From: an uncultured Oscillospiraceae bacterium
GTDB taxonomy: Bacteria; Bacillota_A; Clostridia; Oscillospirales; Acutalibacteraceae
Direction of reading: 5' to 3'
NCBI GenBank assembly: GCA_910589395.1
Contig: CAJUTL010000005.1
Location: forward strand, 16,371 to 80,370
DNA: 64,000 bases
The notes under the pieces: model-generated
What the model was told of the DNA's origin: nothing
Database searches by the model: none
What the model saw: only the letters and a program-made list of their open reading frames with translations
Part shown: one piece after another, positions 33,577-40,902 of the stretch
Position numbering within the stretch: position 1 is the stretch's first letter
Layout of the letters: each line of letters begins with the position of its first letter
Program-made: the position numbers and the translations under genes

Positions 33577-34789
33577 GTCTGTGACCTCCTTTGGTAGAAC
33601 GCTTTTTCTCTTTGTCAGGGCGGATCGTCATCGCCCGGGAAACGCTTCCTTTGCCGAAGCGCTCCCGCAGGGAATCCACTGTGGTTTCCAGCCGCTCCAG
33701 CCGCTCGTTTCCGCCTGTGCTGTCAAAAAGACTGGTCTGTGCTTCCTGGGCGCTGAGGAGCTTTCCGGCCCGAATTCCCAAAAGCCGCACGGCCCAGCGC
33801 TTGTTTTCCCGGCGGTACAGGGCGAGAGCGGCCCGATAAAGGGAAGCGGAATCGCATACGGCGGGCTCGATGCGGCACTGCCGCTGGAATTCTTCAAAAT
33901 CCTTGCTCTTTACGGTGATCTGTACCTCCCCGGCCTTTACGCCGTGAGCCCGAAGCCTTGAGGCCACCGTTTCCGCCAAGGAGAGAAAGGTTTCCCTGAT
34001 CTCCTCTTCTGTAGAAATGTCATGGGGCAGGGTAACGCTGTTTCCGATGGACTTTGCAGGCTCTCCGCCGTCCGCGGGGCAAACCGGCGTTTGATCCAGC
34101 CCGTTGGCGTAGATCCACAGAGTTTCGCCGATCCTTCCCAGCATGCTCCGCATGGCGGAAAGCTCCATGCGGGCGATATCCCCTATGGTGCGAATGCCAA
34201 ATTTCTTCAGGGTCTTTTCCGTGTGCGGGCCTACAAACAGCAGTGTCTCGCAAGGCAGCTTCCAAATGACGGATTCCATTTTGTCCCTGCCGAACACCGT
34301 AACGGCGTCCGGTTTTTTGTAATCGCTGCCCAGCTTGGCGAACACCTTGTTGAAGGAGACCCCGATGGAAACGGTAAGCCCCAGCTCCATTTTGATCCGC
34401 CGCCGAAGCTGCTGGGCGATCTCTTCTCCATCGCCGAACAGCCGCTCGCTGCCGTATACGTCCAGCCAGCATTCGTCCAGGCTGAAGCTTTCCACCAGGT
34501 CGGTGTACTCGCAGTAGATCTCCTTCGCCAGCCGGGAAAAATGGGAATAGCGCTCGTGGTGGGGCGGCACTAACCGCAGCTCCGGGCATTTTCTTTTCGC
34601 CTGCCAGATGGGCTCCGCCGTTTTTACACCGCACTGCTTTGCCAGCATGTTTTTTGCCAGAATGATCCCGTGCCTGCTTTCCCGGTCCCCGGCCACAGCC
34701 ATGGGTACATTCCGGTACTGGGGCGCGTACAGAGTTTCCACGGAGGCGTAGAAATTATTCATATCCACATGCAGAATGCCGTTTTTCAC
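33569..34789 (-). CDS. dinB: DNA polymerase IV (Y-family translesion polymerase)
   Basis: 407 residues. The palm motifs are ILHVDMNNFYASVETLY (metal-binding Asp) and ESFSLDECWLDV (catalytic Asp-Glu). GVSFNKVFAKLGSDYKKPDA is the typical fingers/palm block, a helix-hairpin-helix-like segment follows, and a little-finger domain completes the protein. The start is a GTG at 34789, 7 bases after AGGAGGT; the reading upstream of it runs through the promoter. Two LexA-type boxes precede the gene, so SOS induction is expected. It heads a four-gene operon with the RidA, radical SAM and DUF4130 genes. Confidence 0.93.
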   Translation of the reverse strand: MKNGILHVDMNNFYASVETLYAPQYRNVPMAVAGDRESRHGIILAKNMLAKQCGVKTAEPIWQAKRKCPELRLVPPHHERYSHFSRLAKEIYCEYTDLVESFSLDECWLDVYGSERLFGDGEEIAQQLRRRIKMELGLTVSIGVSFNKVFAKLGSDYKKPDAVTVFGRDKMESVIWKLPCETLLFVGPHTEKTLKKFGIRTIGDIARMELSAMRSMLGRIGETLWIYANGLDQTPVCPADGGEPAKSIGNSVTLPHDISTEEEIRETFLSLAETVASRLRAHGVKAGEVQITVKSKDFEEFQRQCRIEPAVCDSASLYRAALALYRRENKRWAVRLLGIRAGKLLSAQEAQTSLFDSTGGNERLERLETTVDSLRERFGKGSVSRAMTIRPDKEKKRSTKGGHRHE

Positions 34790-34810
34790 AAGCCATACCT
34801 CCTGTAAACT

Positions 34811-34866
34811 CAAACATGCGTTCGCAACCCACACTTCTATTATAGAACGTGCGTTCGGAATGTCAA
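34811..34866 (-). promoter_or_regulatory. dinB promoter with two LexA (SOS) boxes
   Basis: On the minus strand TTGACA (34861-34866) and TATAAT (34839-34844) are 16 bases apart. One box, CGAACGCACGTTCT (34844-34857), fills the spacer and a second, CGAACGCATGTTTG (34811-34824), lies downstream. Both match the Bacillus-type consensus CGAACRNRYGTTYN. LexA at these positions would block RNA polymerase. Confidence 0.85.
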
Positions 34867-34949
34867 GAGGGAATTTTTGAAAAATAAAATTTTTCAGGCA
34901 GCGGGCGGAGGCGTGTTTTCGGTTCGGGAGCAAGAAGAGCGGTAAGCGG

Positions 34950-35215
34950 ACTAGTTGTTAGTCGTTAGAGAAAGACAAGCCCCCTTTTTGTCATTCTGAG
35001 GAACAAAGTGACAAAGAATCTCGCCCTTGATCCCGGAAAAGGGCAAAGGACGAGATTCTTCACTTCGTTCAGAATGACAAAAGGAAAGAAAGTGGCTTGC
35101 TGCTAAATTATAGTTTAGCACTTACCCTGGCTTTCTGCTATTCGTTAGCCCTGCAAATTCCATTTTAGCGGACTCTTCCTTTGTCCTTAATTGCTCATTG
35201 CTAATTGCCCACTGC
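34950..35215. repeat. Composite intergenic repeat block 6
   Basis: Modules: TTAGTTGTTAGTCGTTAG (34951-34969, approximate), the long inverted repeat from TGTCATTCTGAGGAAC to TTCAGAATGACA (34989-35079), AAATTATAGTTTAGC (35105-35119), GCAAATTCCATTTTAGCG (35153-35170) and TTGCTCATTGCTAATTGCC (35190-35208). No gene seen. Confidence 0.78.
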
Positions 35216-35242
35216 ACTTTGCCCTTTCTAAACCACCTACGA

Positions 35243-35842
35243 CTAGCGCCCTTCCAGCAGCTTTTCCATACAGGCCGTCAGGGTTTTTTCGCTGAGCGCA
35301 CCCAGGTAGGCGTCCACTACCATGCCCTCAGTGTCGATAAATACCGTGGCGGGAATGGAATAAGCGCCATAGGCTGTGGCGGCGTCTTGCTTTGTGTCAA
35401 AATAGACCGGAAAGGTGTAGCTGTTGTCCGCCATGAATTCCTTTACCACCTCTTCCGTGTCCCGGCCATCGGTCATATTCACCATCAGGAAGGTTATGTC
35501 CTCTCCGTAGGACTCGTAAATCTTTTGAAAGGCGGGCAGCTCCGATTTACACGGCCCGCACCAGGTTGCCCAGAAATTGATCACGATGGGTTTTCCGAAA
35601 AAGTTGGACAGCGATACGCTTTTTCCCTCGGGATCCAAAACCGTGAAGTCCGGCGCCGGGATCTTTTCGGGAGTGGAGCCTTCTGCGGAAGAGGAAGCCG
35701 GGGAGGATGCCTCTGAAGAGGCTCCGCCTGCAAAGCTTTGATCCGCTGTGTATCGCTCCGCCAGGCGGGGATAGAGAAATGCCGCGGCTGCCAGCAGAAG
35801 CACCAGCGCCGCCGCCAAAAAAATGGTCGTTTTTTTCTTCAT
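35243..35842 (-). CDS. TlpA/ResA-type membrane-anchored thioredoxin
   Basis: 199 residues. An N-terminal membrane anchor (TIFLAAALVLLLAAAAFLYP) is followed by a Ser/Ala/Gly-rich linker (about 40-57) and a redoxin domain with active site NFWATWCGPCKSELP. The domain ends YSIPATVFIDTEGMVV, with the cis-Pro. It should reduce disulfides outside the membrane with electrons passed by the neighbouring CcdA protein (gap 46 bases). Confidence 0.9.
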   Translation of the reverse strand: MKKKTTIFLAAALVLLLAAAAFLYPRLAERYTADQSFAGGASSEASSPASSSAEGSTPEKIPAPDFTVLDPEGKSVSLSNFFGKPIVINFWATWCGPCKSELPAFQKIYESYGEDITFLMVNMTDGRDTEEVVKEFMADNSYTFPVYFDTKQDAATAYGAYSIPATVFIDTEGMVVDAYLGALSEKTLTACMEKLLEGR

Positions 35843-35888
35843 GATACGATCCTTTCTTCTATTGGGGGGGGATCCCGGTTTTCAGTTC

Positions 35889-36542
35889 TCAGGAAAAAAC
35901 AGCCAGCAGAGCATTCAGCCAGCCGAAGGCCATGGCAATGCCGATGAGGATCAGAAATCCACCGCACAGCAGGTTGACTACCCGCCCGTGCTTTTTAATA
36001 AATTGAAACGCGGTATTCAGCTTTTCCAGTAAAACGGCAGAAAGTAAAAACGGCAAGCCCAGCCCCAGGGAATACACCAGCAGCAGCAGGGCACCCTTCG
36101 CCGCACCGCCGCTGGTAGAAGCCAACATCAGGGCCGAACCGAGGAAGGCCCCCACGCAGGGAGTAAGGCTTACGGAATAGATCACACCGAACAGAAAGGC
36201 GGAAAACACGCTTTTGATCTCCCTGCCGGAGCGCATGCCCTGAAAAAAGGGCAGCGGCAGGATCTCCAAGTAACTCAGTCCAAACAAAATTACGATGCAG
36301 CCGCAAACAATATTCACCGCTGTTTGATACTCCTTCAGAAAAGCTCCCAGTGTTCCGGCAAAGAGACCCAGCGCGGAGAAAACGATGGTAAACCCCAGAA
36401 CAAAGGCCAGGGCACGGGGCAGTGTCCGGCGTTTTTCTCCTGTGCCGCCCGCAAAGTAGGAAAGGTACAGGGGCAATAGGGGCAGCATACAAGGCGATAG
36501 AAAGGAGATGACTCCTTCCAGAAAAGTGATAAGATACTGCAT
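35889..36542 (-). CDS. ccdA: CcdA family cytochrome c biogenesis/thiol electron transporter
   Basis: 217 residues with six membrane helices. It starts MQYLITFLEGVISFLSPCMLPLLP, with the conserved P-C-x-L-P cysteine; the second cysteine is in SLTPCVGAFLGSALML. CcdA/DsbD-beta proteins carry reducing equivalents from cytoplasmic thioredoxin to outside thioredoxins. First gene of a two-gene unit with the TlpA protein. Confidence 0.9.
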   Translation of the reverse strand: MQYLITFLEGVISFLSPCMLPLLPLYLSYFAGGTGEKRRTLPRALAFVLGFTIVFSALGLFAGTLGAFLKEYQTAVNIVCGCIVILFGLSYLEILPLPFFQGMRSGREIKSVFSAFLFGVIYSVSLTPCVGAFLGSALMLASTSGGAAKGALLLLVYSLGLGLPFLLSAVLLEKLNTAFQFIKKHGRVVNLLCGGFLILIGIAMAFGWLNALLAVFS

Positions 36543-36582
36543 AAAAAGCTTCCTTTCGGTGGTTTCCAGAGAGGCTTCTTTC

Positions 36583-36612
36583 AGTATAAGGGAATATAGC
36601 CATATGGGTCAA
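36583..36612 (-). promoter_or_regulatory. Promoter of ccdA-tlpA
   Basis: On the minus strand TTGACC (36607-36612), 18 bases, TATACT (36583-36588). Confidence 0.6.
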
Positions 36613-36641
36613 GCCCTGTAGGCAAAGTTAAAACGTTTTTC

Positions 36642-36670
36642 TTTACTTTTTGAAGAGACAGTTTTACAAT
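36642..36670 (+). promoter_or_regulatory. Promoter of trmO
   Basis: TTTACT (36642-36647), 17 bases, TACAAT (36665-36670), 23 bases before the start codon. Confidence 0.6.
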
Positions 36671-36693
36671 GAGAGAAAAAGGAGGGAAAGCCT

Positions 36694-37368
36694 GTGGAGA
36701 TGAGGCCCATTGGCTGGGTGAAAAGCGATTTTCAAAGCAAATTCGGGATCCCCCGGCAAAGCGGACTGGTGGAGGAGCTTCAGGCCCGGGTGTTTTTTTC
36801 TCCGGAATACCGGATCAAAGAAGCCTTTCGGGGATTAGAGGGATTTTCTCACATTTGGCTTTTATGGGAATTTTCCCAAAGCGTGCGGGAAAGCTGGTCG
36901 CCCACGGTGCGTCCGCCCCGGCTGGGCGGCAATAAGCGCCTGGGCGTGTTTGCCACCCGGTCTCCCTTTCGGCCCAATCCCCTTGGCCTTTCCTGCGTGA
37001 AGCTGGAAAAGGTGGAGCTGGAAGGGGCCGAAGGCCCGATCCTGCATATTCGCGGGGCGGATCTGCTGGACGGTACGCCCGTTTTCGACGTGAAGCCCTA
37101 CCTGCCCTATGCGGACTGCCGCCCCGAAGCGTCTGGCGGTTTCGCGCCGGACACCCCGGAAAACCGGCTTACGGTAGAGCTGCCGCCGGAGCTTGCGGAA
37201 AAAGTGCCCGCCGAAAAGCTCCCCGCGCTTTTTGGCGTACTGGCGGGAGATCCACGCCCCTCCTATCAAAACGACCCCCAGCGGGTTTACGGCATGGCCT
37301 TTGCCGGGCTGGAAGTGAAATTCCGGGTGGAAAACGCCACACTGTTTGTTTTGGACGTTCAGAAATAG
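36694..37368 (+). CDS. trmO: tRNA (N6-threonylcarbamoyladenosine(37)-N6)-methyltransferase TrmO
   Basis: 224 residues of the TsaA/TrmO fold, a SAM-dependent beta-barrel enzyme that methylates t6A37 of some tRNAs. The family blocks are MRPIGWVKSDFQSKFGIPRQ, LEGFSHIWLLWEF, GVFATRSPFRPNPLGLS and DGTPVFDVKPYLPYAD. The start is a GTG at 36694 after AGGAGGG, with ATG at 36700 as an alternative. Confidence 0.9.
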   Translation: MEMRPIGWVKSDFQSKFGIPRQSGLVEELQARVFFSPEYRIKEAFRGLEGFSHIWLLWEFSQSVRESWSPTVRPPRLGGNKRLGVFATRSPFRPNPLGLSCVKLEKVELEGAEGPILHIRGADLLDGTPVFDVKPYLPYADCRPEASGGFAPDTPENRLTVELPPELAEKVPAEKLPALFGVLAGDPRPSYQNDPQRVYGMAFAGLEVKFRVENATLFVLDVQK

Positions 37369-37519
37369 AGAAAATAAGAGAAACCTCACAGGCTTCTGTG
37401 TGTTTCATAAAAAATTCTGAGAAAGGTTGTGGGAAAGATGAATTGGAAAAAGCAGGCACGTCAAAAAAAGAGGCGGCCTGCGGCCTGAGAAAAGCCGCAG
37501 CCTGCCGGAAGGAGAATTT

Positions 37520-38002
37520 ATGGAACCGATCGTCATTCGAGAGTACGACCCTTCTCTGGAAAAGCTTTGGGTAGACCAATTTGTCCGCTACGCAAGGGAG
37601 GATCTGGGAGATACGCTGCCGGAGGAGATCCTGCGGGAAAAAATTGCCCGGGGCGTGATTTTGCGAAACCAGGAAGCCGGCATTTCCTCCATTGCCCTTG
37701 TACTGGTGGGGGACGCGGTGGCGGGCTTCGCTTTCTATCAGGTAGATTCCCCGGAGAGCGACTGGTGTAAGCGGCCCGGCTGGGGACTGATCCGGGAGTT
37801 CTGTGTGCTGCCGGAATTTCGTCGCCAGGGCTGCGGCACGGCGCTGGCACAGTATGTGGAACAAAAGCTGTTTGAAAAAACGGACCGCTTATATCTTACC
37901 GCCCACGACGAAGCCGCGATCTGTTTTTGGACCGCCTGCGGATACCGTGATACGGGAGAGGATTTTACAAACGGCCATCGCCTGATGGAAAAAGAGAAAT
38001 AG
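37520..38002 (+). CDS. GNAT family N-acetyltransferase
   Basis: 160 residues. The acetyl-CoA motif is GLIREFCVLPEFRRQGCGTALA (about residues 92-113), followed by LYLTAHDEAAICFWTACGYR. The region 37369-37519 before it holds a short hairpin (GCGGCCTGCGGC.../GCCGCAGCCTGC) but no gene. AAGGAGAA precedes the ATG. Substrate unknown. Confidence 0.8.
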   Translation: MEPIVIREYDPSLEKLWVDQFVRYAREDLGDTLPEEILREKIARGVILRNQEAGISSIALVLVGDAVAGFAFYQVDSPESDWCKRPGWGLIREFCVLPEFRRQGCGTALAQYVEQKLFEKTDRLYLTAHDEAAICFWTACGYRDTGEDFTNGHRLMEKEK

Positions 38003-38020
38003 GAATTTCCGAAAGTTCAA

Positions 38021-38053
38021 AAGATGGGTCACTCTTGGAGTGCCCCATCTTCT
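38021..38053. terminator. Bidirectional terminator between GNAT and XRE-like genes
   Basis: AAGATGGG-CACTC pairs with GAGTG-CCCATCTT around a TTG loop. It lies at the meeting point of two convergent genes and includes the last codons of the minus-strand one. Confidence 0.7.
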
Positions 38054-38292
38054 ATTTTGAGAACAGTTCCCAGAAATTTCGTAGGGGAAATGGAAAAGCG
38101 CTCGTAAATATGAAGCAGCGCTTCTGTGGTCACTTCGGAGGAAACGACTCCCTGTTCCACCTGCTTGTAGCACTCCACACTGATCTCCAGGATCTCCGCC
38201 ATGGATTCCTCGGAAAGCCGATAGTAGCTTCGCAGTGTCGCCACGTTACCACAAAAATTTTTCAAAGCCTGAGATGCTTCTTTGCTTTTCAT
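38029..38292 (-). CDS. Small helix-turn-helix protein (XRE-like)
   Basis: 87 residues. Helices around SEESMAEILEISVECYKQVEQG resemble the XRE/Cro fold, with EMVA replaced by SMAEIL and no clear basic recognition helix, so DNA binding is likely but not certain. The tail (LLHIYERFSISPTKFLGTVL) matches the C-terminal part of small Clostridial HTH regulators. AAGGAG precedes the ATG at 38292. Confidence 0.65.
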   Translation of the reverse strand: MKSKEASQALKNFCGNVATLRSYYRLSEESMAEILEISVECYKQVEQGVVSSEVTTEALLHIYERFSISPTKFLGTVLKIEDGALQE

Positions 38293-38512
38293 AAATAGAA
38301 AACTGCTCCTTATAGCGAATTTCCTCTATTATACAACCGGCAGGCAGCTTATGGTATGCCGGATTCCCGGTTTTGCAAAAAATTTTCCGTGCGGAAAAAG
38401 GGGCATTTTGCAGAACTATGGAGAAGAAAGGAGAGAAAAGGGACTGCTGTAAAATAACGCGTTCTGCAGCGGCCCCTGATCTCAGACGCTTTTCTTAGAT
38501 GCTGGACAGTGG

Positions 38513-38765
38513 CATGCAATGAGGAATTAGCAATGATAGGCGAAAACAAAGAAATAAATGATAGTTTATGGAACAGTTCCCCCTTGTCATCCTGAGGAGC
38601 ATAGTGACGAAGGATCTCGTCCTTAATTTCTAGGGGAAGGACAAAGGGCGAGATTCTTCACTTCGTTCAGAATGACAGGTGGAGAGCGAATGGATAACCG
38701 CTAAATTCCAATTCATCGAGTTCTCTCCCTGCCCATAAATTTCTCATTGCTCATTACTAATTCTC
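38513..38765. repeat. Composite intergenic repeat block 7
   Basis: The gap 38293-38899 has no gene. Modules: GCAATGAGGAATTAGCAATG (38516-38535), AAATGATAGTTTATG (38562-38576, degenerate), the long inverted repeat from TGTCATCCTGAGGAGC to TTCAGAATGACA (38585-38677), GCTAAATTCCAATTCATCG (38699-38717) and CTCATTGCTCATTACTAATTC (about 38743-38763). From 38345 to 38510 no feature is recognised. Confidence 0.75.
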
Positions 38766-38805
38766 CGCCGCTCTGCCGCGGTTTCTTACTTTTTGTGTTT
38801 TTCGG

Positions 38806-38834
38806 TTGTACGGGGAATGCTTTTATGCTATACT
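38806..38834 (+). promoter_or_regulatory. Promoter of the Sel1 and O-antigen-ligase-like genes
   Basis: TTGTAC (38806-38811), 17 bases, TATACT (38829-38834) with a TATG extension. Confidence 0.65.
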
Positions 38835-38899
38835 AAACGTCAGATGCTGAATACTAAAAAAACAGGATTGTTTAGAGTATCTTCTGGGAGGATAGGAGT

Positions 38900-39289
38900 A
38901 TGGCAAGCGGCTATTATCAGCCTTGCGCGGAGTTGGACAGGTGCAATGAGCTGATCGAAACATATTTTTTGAAAAAACGGTATCGGGAATGCTTTGAGGG
39001 TCATCTTCCCCTGGCGGAACAGGGATATCCTCTGGCGGAATGCCAGGTGGGATATTTTTATTACGAGGGTCTCGGGGTGGAAAAGGATCTCGAAAAAGCC
39101 TTCTATTGGACAGAACGCGCGGCAGAGCACGGAGACTGGGACGCTCAGTGCAATCTGGCCGAATTTTATGAAGATGGTATCGGCACGGAGAAAAACCTGG
39201 AAAAGGCGAAGGAATGGTACCGAAAGGCCGCAGAGCAGGGCCATGATATGGCGCTGGCGAAGTGTAAAGAGCTGGGAATTACACTGTAA
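38900..39289 (+). CDS. Sel1-like repeat protein
   Basis: 129 residues with two to three Sel1 (TPR-like) repeats: LAECQVGYFYYEGLGVEKDL and AQCNLAEFYEDGIGTEKNLE, each followed by the KAxxWYRKAAEQG helix. Such solenoids bind other proteins. No signal peptide is seen, so it is probably cytoplasmic. It precedes two large membrane proteins with a 30-base gap and may share their transcript. GGAGGATAGGAG lies before the ATG. Confidence 0.85.
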   Translation: MASGYYQPCAELDRCNELIETYFLKKRYRECFEGHLPLAEQGYPLAECQVGYFYYEGLGVEKDLEKAFYWTERAAEHGDWDAQCNLAEFYEDGIGTEKNLEKAKEWYRKAAEQGHDMALAKCKELGITL

Positions 39290-39319
39290 TTGCCAGCGGG
39301 AAGGCGGAGTGGACAACCT

Positions 39320-40840
39320 ATGGGGGAGCAAAGCTTAAAAACAAGACTCACGGCTTATACAGGGGAATTTATGGCGGCGCTGCTGCTGATCCAGCCCCTT
39401 TTGGACGTGCTGTCTTATTTCATGCAGGAGCACGGCTCCACTGTGGTGACTACCGCTCTGCGCACGGCGCTTCTTCTTGTGGTGAGCTTTTACGGCTTTG
39501 TCATTTCCAACAGAAAGCAGCTGTATGCCGCCTGTTATGCTTTGATCGGGGGCTTTTGGCTTTTGCATATGCTGAACTGTTTCCGCACAGGCTATCTTCA
39601 GCCGGTGGGAGACGCGGCGGAATATTTGAAGCTGGTACAGTTCCCTTTGTGGACGCTTTCTTTCGTCACCTTTTTTCGGGAAAAGGACGGGCTGGATGCC
39701 CGGACGCTGGGGATCCTCACAGCGAATTTTGCCATCATTTTGCTGGTGATCGGCCTTTCCTACGTGACCGGTTTTCCCGTATACACCTATGATTTCCCGG
39801 AGCGTGAGATCCAGATCGGTGTTCTGGGCTGGTTCGGCGTGGCAAATGCCCAAAGCGCGATCCTCAGCCTGCTGGTGCCCGCTGTGCTGCTATGGGGGCT
39901 TCGCACGGAAAAGCTGTGGGTGTTCTGCCTGTGCGGCGTATCGGGGTTCGGCCTGCTGTATTTTACCGGGACCCGCCTGACCTTTTACACGGCGGTGCTG
40001 GCAGCTTCCGCGTTCCTTGTTTTGATTTTCCTGTGCAGAAGACCCTGGGTGTTCGCTTTGCCCCTTTTGGCGGCGCTGATTTTGCTGCTGGCGTTCCGGG
40101 GCGCTTCTCCCATGGAGGCGCGGCAGAAGGTTTCCGGCACCTCTTTTTCCGTATATCAGGAAAAGATCGACGCCGTCATGGGAGAGGATAAGGATTTCGT
40201 TTACAAAAAGGGTGAGGAAATTCCTCCGGCGGTTTTGGAAAAGATAGAAACAGTGTACCGGGAGATCTACGGAAAGCAGGGCGTTTACAAGGAGGTTCTG
40301 CTGGAGGACCTGCTGAATCGGTTTGGGCTGCCGAAGGTTTTGGAGAAATTTGAGTATACGATCAGTGCGAAAACCTTGAACAACAGCCGTATCAGAAAGC
40401 TGAAGGCCATGGAGCTGGTGTGGGAGGAGCAGGACTTTCTTACCCACCTTTTGGGCATGGAATACGAAAAAGCCCAGATCGGCGGGCACAATTACGACCC
40501 GGAAAACGATTTTCCCGCCTTGCTTTACAATACGGGATATTTGGGCTCTGCTCTCTATCTTTGTTTTGTGCTGGGGCTTCTTTTCTATGGGCTGCGGGAA
40601 TTTCTGCGCAGGTTCCCTTCTCTGCTCACCCCGGAATTTGCCACCGCCGCTATGATGCTGGTGCTGGCGCTGGGAAGCGCACAGCTTTCCGGGCAGGTCC
40701 TGCGCAAGCCCAATGTTACCGTATATGCTTCTCTGGCGGCTGCCATGCTGTATGTGCAGGCCCGGGAAGCGCCTTCTCAGACCCGATTGCGGCCCGGCTA
40801 TAAACGGAACCCCGCGGTGTATTTGAAAAAGATAGGATAA
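39320..40840 (+). CDS. O-antigen ligase/polymerase-like membrane protein, copy 1
   Basis: 506 residues with about ten to eleven predicted membrane helices and one large hydrophilic segment (about residues 270-390) rich in helix. It shares an overall plan with O-antigen ligase/polymerase-like proteins: LGWFGVANAQSAILSLLVPA, YFTGTRLTFYTAVLAASAFL, and a last loop ending in QLSGQVLRKPNVTVYASLAA. It is clearly homologous to the next gene (shared LSYF, HMLNC, LSFVTFF, DFPA, RKPNVTVY). The role may be transfer or polymerisation of a surface glycan. Start at 39320 chosen over the TTG at 39290 by family fit. Confidence 0.75.
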   Translation: MGEQSLKTRLTAYTGEFMAALLLIQPLLDVLSYFMQEHGSTVVTTALRTALLLVVSFYGFVISNRKQLYAACYALIGGFWLLHMLNCFRTGYLQPVGDAAEYLKLVQFPLWTLSFVTFFREKDGLDARTLGILTANFAIILLVIGLSYVTGFPVYTYDFPEREIQIGVLGWFGVANAQSAILSLLVPAVLLWGLRTEKLWVFCLCGVSGFGLLYFTGTRLTFYTAVLAASAFLVLIFLCRRPWVFALPLLAALILLLAFRGASPMEARQKVSGTSFSVYQEKIDAVMGEDKDFVYKKGEEIPPAVLEKIETVYREIYGKQGVYKEVLLEDLLNRFGLPKVLEKFEYTISAKTLNNSRIRKLKAMELVWEEQDFLTHLLGMEYEKAQIGGHNYDPENDFPALLYNTGYLGSALYLCFVLGLLFYGLREFLRRFPSLLTPEFATAAMMLVLALGSAQLSGQVLRKPNVTVYASLAAAMLYVQAREAPSQTRLRPGYKRNPAVYLKKIG

Positions 40841-40902
40841 ACCGGATCGCCCCTGTCTGGAGCTTCTGAGGAAAAACATGCCGGAGTTTCCGGCCAAGGA
40901 GC

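Noticed and set aside
33202..34866. Anti-phage defence island centred on the radical SAM protein
   Set aside because: No restriction, nuclease or known defence domain is present; LexA boxes and dinB point to DNA damage repair instead.
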